Shown piece by piece: positions 9,478 through 17,479 of a stretch of 64,000 bases of DNA. Each line of letters begins with the position of its first letter. The stretch's first letter is position 1. The position numbers and the translations under genes are program-made. Source of the DNA: Lactobacillus sp. ESL0791 (GTDB lineage Bacteria; Bacillota; Bacilli; Lactobacillales; Lactobacillaceae); assembly GCF_029433255.1 (NCBI RefSeq), contig NZ_JAQTHU010000001.1, forward strand, positions 1,302,001 to 1,366,000, read 5' to 3'. A model generated the notes under the pieces. It saw only the letters and a program-made list of their open reading frames with translations. It made no database searches and was not told the origin of the DNA.

Positions 9478-11141
9478 TGCTCATCCATTAATGAACGTAC
9501 CTGATTAGTTGCTTTGCGTCCACCTGCGGCACCATTAACTGCAATTTCATTTGTGTACCGGAACGATAGGTCAGCAGGAGCATTATCCAAACTAGCTAGG
9601 GCATCATCGATTGCTTGGTTTACGATTGCAACAGATTTTTCATCATGATCATAGCCCTTTACACCCTTAATCAAATTATATAATGCACCAAGTTTTTGAT
9701 AATTTTCAATATCATAGGCCATTGCCGGTACATGCTTGGTTGCCTCTTCAACTTCCTCAATCGTTCTTTGCGTAATCCTTGCACTTGAAGCCTTGCTCAT
9801 TGCTTGAACAGTAATATCAAGATCATCAAGTGCAACCAATCTGTTAGACTGCAAACCGTGAGCCAAAAAGCCGCCAGAAACTGCATCCCCTGGAATAAAG
9901 GCAACTACCTTATGTCCTAATTGTCTTGCGCGCGCATAGGCACTAACACTAGCTGCTAAAGACATGTGGATGCCAATTAATTCCTCTTTATAACCGTATG
10001 CTTGACTCGGGACGTCGACAACCATCACGATTGGCGTCTTGTCTTTTTTACCCTTATCTTGTTCAATTAAATCATTAACTACACTCGCCACAGTATAGCC
10101 TTCTTGAAGGCCAACTTCGCCGTGGCGCACACGTGGGAAAAGGTTATGCTCATCAGGAACGATTGCAATATATTCACGTCCATCTTTATTAGCATGTAAA
10201 ACTGTTGGCACATCGCTAACCGCATTTTCAATTCCTGTCAGCAATTCAAACCAATTTCGGCCTCGAGACTTAGTACCGGCTTGCGTTCCTTTAACTGCCG
10301 GAGCTAAATGGTGCGGAGTAACTCTAACCTCTTTATACAGTTGATCATATTTTGCAATATCCAACGTTTCCTTTGGATCAAGCTTATCCAAAAGCGAAAG
10401 ATAAAAATCGCCTTGCATGTCACGATGAGTGTCCTTTTTTTCGTCAATTACAGCAGTAATTGCTTGACGAAATTCATCCACATCATCTTCGACTACCTGA
10501 TCAATAATTCCTGTAGCTTGTCGTTGCTTGGTTCCCAAAGTATCCCAAATTAAATTCTTATCCGACGAATCCCACTCTTTAACTCCAGCTTCCTGCTCAA
10601 TTACTTCTGGACCATTTAAACCGATACGCGCTTTATCAGTCCCAATTACATAAGATAGCAGAGCATTAGTAATCGACATACCACCAAATGAACCAACGCG
10701 GCCTGGTACTAAGCCAATCACTGGTACATATTTTTTAAGAGCAATAACCATATTATGTATTTCTGATATTGACAGCAAACCGTAATTAGCTTCCTGCAAC
10801 CTAACGCCACCGGTATCTAGAATAATAATTGGATAAATTCGACGTCCTTGCTGATTATCCTTTAAAGCATGTTCAAGGGCAGCAACAATTTTGGCACCAG
10901 AAACCTCGCCGATACCACCGCCTTGAAAGGAACCTTCAATCGCAATAACAACAACATTCTTACTGTTTATTTGTCCCTTCATGATAACGATGCCATCGTC
11001 GGATTCCGGAACGATATTTTGTGGTTCCAAATGTGGTGAAATCATGTTATCAAACGGTCCTATCAACTCACGACCAGTATTTTTATCAAGTAAAGCGATC
11101 GCCCTTTGACGCGCGTGCAATTCAACAAAACTATTTTTCAT
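9465..11141 (-). CDS. mdcDE: Malonate decarboxylase fused beta-gamma subunit (malonyl-ACP decarboxylase)
   Basis: This is the catalytic decarboxylase of the biotin-independent malonate decarboxylase complex; it converts malonyl-S-ACP to acetyl-S-ACP and CO2. In most described systems it is two proteins, MdcD (beta) and MdcE (gamma), both of the crotonase/carboxyltransferase fold. Here they form one 558-residue chain. Residues 1 to about 235 match MdcD (SFQGGGIGEVSGAK, DTGGVRLQEANYG, GRVGSFGGM). Residues about 285 to the end match MdcE (VDVPSQAYGYKEELIGIH, PGDAVSGGFLAHG). A polar linker of about 50 residues joins them, with no stop or frameshift. The start has GGAGG upstream and overlaps mdcC by 11 nt. 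Confidence 0.93.
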   Translation of the reverse strand: MKNSFVELHARQRAIALLDKNTGRELIGPFDNMISPHLEPQNIVPESDDGIVIMKGQINSKNVVVIAIEGSFQGGGIGEVSGAKIVAALEHALKDNQQGRRIYPIIILDTGGVRLQEANYGLLSISEIHNMVIALKKYVPVIGLVPGRVGSFGGMSITNALLSYVIGTDKARIGLNGPEVIEQEAGVKEWDSSDKNLIWDTLGTKQRQATGIIDQVVEDDVDEFRQAITAVIDEKKDTHRDMQGDFYLSLLDKLDPKETLDIAKYDQLYKEVRVTPHHLAPAVKGTQAGTKSRGRNWFELLTGIENAVSDVPTVLHANKDGREYIAIVPDEHNLFPRVRHGEVGLQEGYTVASVVNDLIEQDKGKKDKTPIVMVVDVPSQAYGYKEELIGIHMSLAASVSAYARARQLGHKVVAFIPGDAVSGGFLAHGLQSNRLVALDDLDITVQAMSKASSARITQRTIEEVEEATKHVPAMAYDIENYQKLGALYNLIKGVKGYDHDEKSVAIVNQAIDDALASLDNAPADLSFRYTNEIAVNGAAGGRKATNQVRSLMDEQWNN

Positions 11142-11430
11142 TTTTCAACGCCTCCAATGCCTGAGTAAGACGCAAGTTAACAACTCCTGGCGTTGCACCA
11201 AAATCATTAATTTCAAAGTTTGCCAATACTGGATAACGGTCAAAAAAGCGTTTGAGAACATTTTGCCAAACCTGCTTAAACCCATCACTACCAGTAACAA
11301 TATTTAATTCTGATTCCTTTTGTTTGGTAGGCCGCATAATAATTTCTAAATCTCCAGATGCTACTACACCAATATGGACTGGGTGTGCAATTGGCTTGCT
11401 TGCAGTAAATTTAAAGTGTAATTTTTCCAT
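11131..11430 (-). CDS. mdcC: Malonate decarboxylase acyl carrier protein (delta subunit)
   Basis: MdcC carries the dephospho-CoA-type prosthetic group on which acetyl and malonyl thioesters are held during decarboxylation. The 99-residue protein has the modification motif VVASGDLE, with Ser25 as the expected attachment site, the same position reported for the Klebsiella protein. Length is normal. AAAGGAG lies 9 nt before the ATG. It lies 27 nt after mdcA and overlaps mdcDE by 11 nt, so subunit synthesis is probably coupled. Confidence 0.94.
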   Translation of the reverse strand: MEKLHFKFTASKPIAHPVHIGVVASGDLEIIMRPTKQKESELNIVTGSDGFKQVWQNVLKRFFDRYPVLANFEINDFGATPGVVNLRLTQALEALKNEK

Positions 11431-11457
11431 AAACTTTTACTCCTTTCACTTTTCAAC

Positions 11458-13101
11458 CTAACTCCAGCTACGAAACTTGGCCGGTGGAGTATATAGACCC
11501 TTTGACCACTTTACCAGGTCTTCCATATTCTTGGCTGCCAGCAATGAACGCGTCGCTTCATTACGGTTTACGCCAATATCTTCAGGAAAGGCAACAATGC
11601 CGCGGTTACGCAAATCTTGAACTGTTTCCGGTTCGGAACGTAATCCTACTGGCGTAACGCCCGCGATTGCCTCAATTGCGGCCTGACGTTCTGCCATACT
11701 ATCTGTCTTGTACAAATACGCAATCCCCTCTTCTGTAACAATATGTGTCGTATCTTCTGAATAAATCATGATTGGCGCGTTTTGCAGCTTAGCCTCTTTT
11801 TGCACCTCAACAGCATCAAGCTCGTCAACAAAAACTGGTTTCTTATTTGCACCAAAAGTTTCAACCATTTGAACAACTAACTTTTGCCCCTTGCCTAACG
11901 GATCATTATCTGGTCTTAAACTTTGCCAGGCTGGCGTTGAATGTCTTCTTCCTGTTGGATTAGAACCCATATTAGGTGCCCCACCAAAACCTGACAAACG
12001 CCCATGAGTAACGGTTGAGGAGTTGCCATACTGATCAATTTGCAAAGTTGAACCAACAAACATATCAAGTGCATATTGACCAGCCATTTGGCCATAAGCA
12101 CGGTTTGAACGCATGGTTCCGTCTTGGCCGACAAAGAAAACATCAGGACGCGCGGCAATATATTTTTCCATCCCAACTTCACCGCCAAAGGAGTGAATTG
12201 ACTCGATCCAGCCGGATTCAATCGCTGGAATTAGCGTGGGTGTGGGATTAACCTCCCAGTTGGGAACAATTTTACCTTTTAATCCAAGTTGCTCACCGTA
12301 AGTCGGCAGTAGTAATTCAATCGCTGCAGTATTAAACCCAACACCATGATTAACGGATTGCACACTATGTTTTTCGTATATTCCGCGAATTGCCATCATT
12401 GCCATCAAAATTTGTAATTCTGTGATATTCTGTGGATCACGTGTAAACAACGGTTCAAGCTGGTACGGTTCATCTGCTGGGATAATGACGTCAACCCAGT
12501 CTCCAGGAATGTCTACTCTTGGCACTTTGTCAACAACTTCATTCGCTTGAACAATTACGATCCCATCATGAAAAGCCGCTGCTTCAACAATTACAGGAGT
12601 TTCTTCGGTGTTATAACCGGTATATAAATTTCCCGCTTGATCTACTTTATCAGCAGCTACCAAAACAACATTCGGAATCAAATCAATATATAAACGTGCA
12701 TATAACTCAAGATAAGTATGAATATCGCCAACTGTTAATGTTCCATCAGCAATCATTTGTGATACTCTTGTACTTTGTGGGCCGGCGTACGAAAAATCAA
12801 TTTTACTGGCTATCCCATCTTCAAAAATATCGAGGTGCTCTGGCCTTGAGATACTGCTCATTATCATGTGCAGATTATTTACTTTTTCCGGATTCACAGA
12901 AGCTAATGTCTTAGACAAAAAACTTGCCTGTTTTTGATTATCGCCTTCTAATACTACTTTGTCACCCGGACTAATTAAACTTTCCAAAACGGCTTTTGCA
13001 TCCTTTGTCTGAGCAAACTTACCATTTAATAAATAACTTGCTTGAGCCAGTTTTCGTGATTTTGCTTCACGATGTGTGGCCCAGTTACGTACTTCACTCA
13101 T
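11458..13101 (-). CDS. mdcA: Malonate decarboxylase alpha subunit (acetyl-S-ACP:malonate ACP transferase)
   Basis: MdcA exchanges acetate for malonate on the carrier protein. It belongs to the family of CoA/ACP transferases that also contains the citrate lyase alpha chain. The 547-residue length is normal. Recognisable segments include NWATHREAK at the N-terminus, GHTYLELYARLY-like central sequence, GVGFNTAAIELLLPTYGE and the LSGFGGAPNMGSNP glycine-rich stretch. I choose ATG 13101 over the upstream in-frame ATG at 13152: GAGAGAGG lies 8 nt before it, and the family N-terminus begins there. It starts one base after the mdcH stop codon. Confidence 0.93.
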   Translation of the reverse strand: MSEVRNWATHREAKSRKLAQASYLLNGKFAQTKDAKAVLESLISPGDKVVLEGDNQKQASFLSKTLASVNPEKVNNLHMIMSSISRPEHLDIFEDGIASKIDFSYAGPQSTRVSQMIADGTLTVGDIHTYLELYARLYIDLIPNVVLVAADKVDQAGNLYTGYNTEETPVIVEAAAFHDGIVIVQANEVVDKVPRVDIPGDWVDVIIPADEPYQLEPLFTRDPQNITELQILMAMMAIRGIYEKHSVQSVNHGVGFNTAAIELLLPTYGEQLGLKGKIVPNWEVNPTPTLIPAIESGWIESIHSFGGEVGMEKYIAARPDVFFVGQDGTMRSNRAYGQMAGQYALDMFVGSTLQIDQYGNSSTVTHGRLSGFGGAPNMGSNPTGRRHSTPAWQSLRPDNDPLGKGQKLVVQMVETFGANKKPVFVDELDAVEVQKEAKLQNAPIMIYSEDTTHIVTEEGIAYLYKTDSMAERQAAIEAIAGVTPVGLRSEPETVQDLRNRGIVAFPEDIGVNRNEATRSLLAAKNMEDLVKWSKGLYTPPAKFRSWS

Positions 13102-13102
13102 A

Positions 13103-14014
13103 TTAATTACCTCTCTCCCATTTATGCAATAAATAAACAACATCTGAAACATTCATTTGGTTAAGATTAGCTTGACGCAAATCACCAAATTTCTGTTTTA
13201 AAATTTTTCTAAAGGGTTCTCCCGGTGAAAAATTAACAATAACATTAGGTTGATAGTCATGCGCTACATTCATCATCTCCTCAAAATAAACGGGATAAAT
13301 TAAATTATTAGTCAGGTCATTACGTATTGGCTCCGCAGTACGTACTGCTCTTCCAGAGTAGTTTGTTAAATAAATACCTTGTGGCCGGGCTATATTTACA
13401 TTTTGAAGTTCTTTTTTTAACTGCTTTGCCACCTTATTCATTAACGGTGAATGCGAAGGTACTGGAACCTGCAATCGTTTAGCAATAATTGCACCCCTGC
13501 TCTTAGCAATTTCATTTGCCTTATCAATTGCTGACAATTTTCCAGATAAACAAATTTGGTCAGCAGAATTTTGGTTTGATACATAAACCGGATTTTCATC
13601 TGTATAAACTTTACTTACAACCTCGGTTAACTGTTTCTTCGTCAAACCGACAACCACACCCATTCCATAGTCCTGAGGATAAGCTGTTTGCATTAAGTGT
13701 GCCCGATCAGCCACTATCCGAAAAAGGTCGTCCTGGCTAACACTTTTTACGGCGTATGCGGCAGCAAAAACCCCCAAACTATGCCCAGCTACCAAATCAG
13801 GTTGTAATCCTGCAGCAAACATTTTATTAATCTGATCTACCTGCAATAATTCAATACCGACTTGTAGTTGAACAGAATCGCGATAACTCTCATTGGAATC
13901 TGTTAAGTTGAAGCCCAATAGGCTTTCAACATGCTTTTTTAATTCTGGTTCAACATCTTTTAACATTCCAGCGTATTGACCACCTTGTCCTGGAAATACC
14001 CATAAAGCTTTCAA
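13103..14014 (-). CDS. mdcH: Malonate decarboxylase malonyl-CoA:ACP transacylase
   Basis: MdcH loads malonyl from malonyl-CoA onto the carrier protein, giving malonyl-S-ACP so that the decarboxylase cycle can start. The 303-residue protein has the FabD-type acyltransferase fold: GQGGQYAGM near the start and the nucleophile elbow AGHSLGVF with the catalytic Ser, plus a downstream conserved His (PVPSHSPLM). It is first in the operon, facing the divergent LysR-type regulator across 128 nt. In the commonly described order mdcABCDEGH, mdcH comes late, so leading the operon is a rearrangement. Confidence 0.92.
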   Translation of the reverse strand: MKALWVFPGQGGQYAGMLKDVEPELKKHVESLLGFNLTDSNESYRDSVQLQVGIELLQVDQINKMFAAGLQPDLVAGHSLGVFAAAYAVKSVSQDDLFRIVADRAHLMQTAYPQDYGMGVVVGLTKKQLTEVVSKVYTDENPVYVSNQNSADQICLSGKLSAIDKANEIAKSRGAIIAKRLQVPVPSHSPLMNKVAKQLKKELQNVNIARPQGIYLTNYSGRAVRTAEPIRNDLTNNLIYPVYFEEMMNVAHDYQPNVIVNFSPGEPFRKILKQKFGDLRQANLNQMNVSDVVYLLHKWERGN

Positions 14015-14089
14015 CTCATTCGCTTCTTTCCCTTACAAAATTATCTGAATCAATCTCAATTTTAATTTTATCTGGAAAAGAACTCGTTG

Positions 14090-14095
14090 TATAAT
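14090..14095 (+). promoter_or_regulatory. Candidate -10 box of mdcR
   Basis: TATAAT preceded by TTG on the plus strand, with a weak AT-rich -35 region. The implied start near 14102 falls inside the palindrome at 14097-14124, which would allow autoregulation. Confidence 0.5.
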
Positions 14096-14096
14096 G

Positions 14097-14124
14097 ACTT
14101 ATGTTTATAATGATAACTATAAGT
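14097..14124. promoter_or_regulatory. Imperfect palindrome, probable MdcR operator
   Basis: A 28-bp interrupted palindrome with ACTTAT...ATAAGT ends. Twenty-four of 28 positions match the reverse complement. It lies between the divergent mdcH and LysR genes and fits the symmetric T-N11-A type sites bound by LysR proteins. Assignment to MdcR is inference from position. Confidence 0.6.
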
Positions 14125-14142
14125 TATGGAAGAGCATGAATC

Positions 14143-15018
14143 ATGAACTTAGCACAATTACAAAGTTTCGTCTATGCTGCACAAAGCGGTAGTATTACTC
14201 AGGGCGCTAAAAAAGCCTTTATAAGTGAACCCGCTATGAGTAAACTTATTAAAGGCTTGGAAAAAGAGCTTAATGTTACTTTATTTACACGTGAGGGCCG
14301 GGGTATTTCACTTACAGACTCTGGCCGGCTCTTTCTATCCTACGTTGAACTGGGATTAGAACAAATTCAAACAGGTGTTGAAGCAGTAACTAAAGTACAA
14401 AGAAATGAAAAACCCGTTCGTTTCTTAATTGAAGTGGCTTCAGCATTTATTCCTGAAATAATTAATACTATCAAAAAAATTTATAAAGAAACGCCGGTTC
14501 GTTTTACGCAGCGGATAACTGCTGGTAATAGTTTTCGCAACTTTGACTTTATTATTTCAACTCGTAAAAGTAATCTTAACCAATTATCAATTCCACTTTT
14601 AACAGAAGAAATATACGTGGGCTCAGCAAAAGCGTTCTCAGCTTCTGCCAAAACCATAACCGCTTCAGAACTGATTAATCAGCCAATTGTTACTTTAGCT
14701 AAAAATACACCCCTGAGGGACACTTTAGATAATTATTTCGTGAAGAAAAATATTGATCTTAATTACCAGTATCAATCTGATGATCCGGCAAGCATCCGGG
14801 ATATGCTTAAAAGTGGCATCGGCATTGGTTTTATTCCTGCGGTTACTTGGCATCAAGTTGGAAGCTATCTACATCTAGCTCGCATTGCTCCTAATCCACC
14901 ATTTAGAACGATTTATTTGTCTGAGGGTGCCGAACACGAAGACATCCGTACCCGTAAATTAGCCAATGTATTAGTTGAACTTTTCGTTAATGAAAAGAAA
15001 TACGGACTTAAAATTTAA
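14143..15018 (+). CDS. mdcR: LysR family transcriptional regulator of the malonate decarboxylase operon
   Basis: A 291-residue LysR-type regulator. Residues 1-65 form the winged helix-turn-helix (LAQLQSFVYAAQSGSITQGA, then EPAMSKLIKGLEKEL and LFTREGRGISLTDSGR), and the rest is the periplasmic-binding-protein-like effector domain. It is divergent from mdcH and shares a 28-bp palindrome with it, the usual arrangement for a LysR protein that activates a neighbouring catabolic operon. Malonate or malonyl-CoA would be the expected inducer, by analogy with MdcR of other bacteria; this is inference. GGAAGAG lies upstream of the ATG. Confidence 0.88.
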   Translation: MNLAQLQSFVYAAQSGSITQGAKKAFISEPAMSKLIKGLEKELNVTLFTREGRGISLTDSGRLFLSYVELGLEQIQTGVEAVTKVQRNEKPVRFLIEVASAFIPEIINTIKKIYKETPVRFTQRITAGNSFRNFDFIISTRKSNLNQLSIPLLTEEIYVGSAKAFSASAKTITASELINQPIVTLAKNTPLRDTLDNYFVKKNIDLNYQYQSDDPASIRDMLKSGIGIGFIPAVTWHQVGSYLHLARIAPNPPFRTIYLSEGAEHEDIRTRKLANVLVELFVNEKKYGLKI

Positions 15019-15104
15019 CTTGCTTCTCAAGTTACAAGCAATTATACTGATGGTGATCACCTTTCTTGAATCAATCTCAAACTTTCAAGAAAGTAGGTTT
15101 ATTT

Positions 15105-16202
15105 ATGAATAATAACGAAGCATCACCATCAATACCAGACATAGGTGATTATCTAAAGCTGGGTGCCTGTACTGCTGTAATGCTGCAGCCAATCTTATCC
15201 TATGCCTTGAAATTAGGATTAAGCGATCAAACCCAGATCTTAATTGGTGTGCTGTATAATTTGGTGAAATATACGGCACCAGCTTTTATTTTTGGTATTT
15301 TATATACCACGACGCGTACCACCATTAATCAGCGAAAACTTACATATGGCAAGTACATGAAAATGCGTTGGCATGATTTATTTATCCCCACTATATGGTG
15401 GACTTTATTTTATTTGCTCATTATGCCGCAAGTTCAGCAAGTCAATAAATACCACGACTTACTGTCTTTTCTCTGGTATTTTGTTAACGGCAATGCCGCC
15501 CCTCATCTATGGTACAACACCATGATGTTGCAATTTATTATTTTAATGCCACTATTTTGGTTCATTGGCCATCTTTGCGAAAAAAGTAAAAAAGCGGGTC
15601 TTGTGATAATTGCTGTAACCCTTATAATTACAGCTTTGTGGCTATGGTTTTACGATACACGAATTTTTAACGGCCCTGATGCACAAAAATTATACTTGTG
15701 TGATCGGCTATTCATTAGTTTCCTAATTTATGGCGTTTTTGGGGTACTAGCATGGCAGTATCGAAAAGAATACAATGCTTTAATTCAAAAAGGCTGGTTA
15801 ATATTAGTGTTAATTTTCTTGGGCACTTTCTACTGGACTAATCAAGAATTATTCTCCTTTGGTTTACCGGTAAACTTAGGAAATGCACCGTATTACAAGC
15901 CGTCAATGGTAATCTATGATCTAGCAGTAATTGGTTTATTTTCGGCTTTATGCCTGTATCAAGTTCGTCACGGTTCAAAATTTACAAACTTTGTTCACAA
16001 ATTCGCTGGCTTTGCTTACAAAGCCTACCTGTCAAACGTGCTCTGGTCTCAGCTTTTATGGATGACTTTTACCAAAAAAATCACAATGAATATGCCATGG
16101 ATCGGAATAATTATTACTTATGTTTTAACCTGGATTTTAGCTTTCGCATCAGCATTTGGTCTTCACTATTTATGGTCAAATTTAAAAAAATTCATCAAAT
16201 AA
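15105..16202 (+). CDS. Acyltransferase-3-like integral membrane protein
   Basis: A polytopic protein of about 365 residues with roughly ten hydrophobic segments. The pattern FIFGILYTTTRT, YGKYMKMRWHDLFIP and the long TM series resemble the acyltransferase 3 family (O-acetylation of surface polymers or similar), but I see no diagnostic catalytic motif with certainty. I prefer ATG 15105; an in-frame TTG at 15066 would add 13 residues. It lies 86 nt after mdcR on the same strand with no terminator between them, so cotranscription is possible. A malonate-related role is not supported beyond position. A bidirectional terminator follows. Confidence 0.65.
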   Translation: MNNNEASPSIPDIGDYLKLGACTAVMLQPILSYALKLGLSDQTQILIGVLYNLVKYTAPAFIFGILYTTTRTTINQRKLTYGKYMKMRWHDLFIPTIWWTLFYLLIMPQVQQVNKYHDLLSFLWYFVNGNAAPHLWYNTMMLQFIILMPLFWFIGHLCEKSKKAGLVIIAVTLIITALWLWFYDTRIFNGPDAQKLYLCDRLFISFLIYGVFGVLAWQYRKEYNALIQKGWLILVLIFLGTFYWTNQELFSFGLPVNLGNAPYYKPSMVIYDLAVIGLFSALCLYQVRHGSKFTNFVHKFAGFAYKAYLSNVLWSQLLWMTFTKKITMNMPWIGIIITYVLTWILAFASAFGLHYLWSNLKKFIK

Positions 16203-16218
16203 TATAAAATGATTGTAT

Positions 16219-16258
16219 GAAAAATCCTGATACCTTTTATTCAGTATCAGGATTTTTC
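16219..16258. terminator. Bidirectional terminator between the acyltransferase gene and dnaJ
   Basis: A 14-bp perfect stem (AAAAATCCTGATAC / GTATCAGGATTTTT) with a 9-nt loop and A/T tracts on both sides, between convergent genes. Confidence 0.9.
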
Positions 16259-17401
16259 CTATTTTAATTTATCTTTTAAACGCTCAAAGAACCCTTTTTC
16301 CTGTGGTGTGATCGAACCGCCACCGGCCTTAACAAATTCAACTAAGGCTTCTTTTTGCTTTTCGTTAATTGATTCTGGTATCTGCACTTGAACCGTTGTG
16401 ACTTGATCACCATTACCATTGCCGCGAAGATAAGGAACCCCTTGGCCCCTAATCGTAAACTTCTTATTCGGCTGGGTACCTGCCGGAATCTTCAGCTTGC
16501 TTTCGCCGTGAACCGTTTTGACATTGATTTCATCACCCAAAGTTGCTTGCGCAAAGGAAATCGGTACGGTCGTATAAATGGTTGTACCACGCCGCTCAAA
16601 GTCCTTAGATGGCTTGACCCGGTAACTAATATACAGGTCCCCGTAAGGGCCGCCATTTTTTCCGGCTTCACCTTGTCCTTCATAACGCAGCTGCTGGCCA
16701 TTATCAATCCCGGCCGGAATATCAACCTCGATTGTATTTTTGCGGTCAACCGTTCCCTTGCCGTGACAGGTTTGACATGGATGCTGAATAATCACGCCGC
16801 GGCCATGACACTTATCACAAACGGTCTGCCGGCGCACAACACCAAGCATTGATTGCTGCGTAACTGTCATATAGCCGCTGCCATGACACTTATCACAGGT
16901 AACCGGATGCGTACCTTTTTCCGCACCGGTTCCGGAACAGGTTGAACACGTTTCACTGCGTGTATAGCTGACCTGTGTCTTTTTACCTTTAATTGCATCC
17001 ATAAAATTAATTGACAAGGTGTAATCTAGGTCCTGGCCACGTGTTGGCGCCGTCGGGTTTGTTTGCCGTGCCTGACCGCCGCCAAAGAAGTCGTTAAAGA
17101 TATCGCCAAAACCGCCAAAGTCACCATCAAAGCCGCCAAAACCACCTTGGCCAGAACCACCGCCGAAGCCGCCTTGACCGTTGACACCAGCAGAGCCGAA
17201 TTGGTCATACTGGGCCTTTTTTTGCTTATCATGCAAAACTTCGTAGGCTTCATTTACCTTTTTATATTTTTCTTCAGCCCCTGGCTCATGGTTCAAATCG
17301 GGATGATATTTTTTAGCTAATTTACGGTAAGCAGAATTAATTTCTTGATCACTGGCATTCCGGTCAACACCGAGAACGCTATAATAATCTTCTTGTGCCA
17401 T
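16259..17401 (-). CDS. dnaJ: Chaperone protein DnaJ (Hsp40)
   Basis: DnaJ binds unfolded protein and stimulates the DnaK ATPase. All type-I domains are present in 380 residues: J domain with HPD at 33-35, Gly/Phe-rich segment at about 70-110, four CxxCxGxG zinc repeats ([32 protein letters not shown]) and a C-terminal substrate domain. It is last in the hrcA-grpE-dnaK-dnaJ operon, with a terminator-like hairpin in the interval after dnaK that may lower its expression relative to dnaK. Confidence 0.97.
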   Translation of the reverse strand: MAQEDYYSVLGVDRNASDQEINSAYRKLAKKYHPDLNHEPGAEEKYKKVNEAYEVLHDKQKKAQYDQFGSAGVNGQGGFGGGSGQGGFGGFDGDFGGFGDIFNDFFGGGQARQTNPTAPTRGQDLDYTLSINFMDAIKGKKTQVSYTRSETCSTCSGTGAEKGTHPVTCDKCHGSGYMTVTQQSMLGVVRRQTVCDKCHGRGVIIQHPCQTCHGKGTVDRKNTIEVDIPAGIDNGQQLRYEGQGEAGKNGGPYGDLYISYRVKPSKDFERRGTTIYTTVPISFAQATLGDEINVKTVHGESKLKIPAGTQPNKKFTIRGQGVPYLRGNGNGDQVTTVQVQIPESINEKQKEALVEFVKAGGGSITPQEKGFFERLKDKLK

Positions 17402-17423
17402 TTAACAAGCTCCCTACTTTCCA

Positions 17424-17455
17424 AAATAAAAGAACTACTCTTTGGGCAGTTCTTT
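17424..17455 (-). terminator. Hairpin with U-tract between dnaK and dnaJ (possible partial terminator)
   Basis: AAAGAACT / AGTTCTTT form an 8-bp perfect stem with a 12-nt loop, followed on the minus strand by UUUUAUUUU. It lies inside the operon, so it probably attenuates rather than ends transcription, or stabilises the dnaK message. Confidence 0.6.
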
Positions 17456-17479
17456 CTAACTTGTTTAATTATAAACCCT

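Noticed and set aside
12519..12914. Plus-strand frame within mdcA
   Set aside because: Gln/Leu-rich antisense shadow; mdcA is well supported.
15052..15061. GGTGATCACC palindrome before the membrane acyltransferase gene
   Set aside because: Only 10 bp, within the range of chance, and with no second copy nearby.
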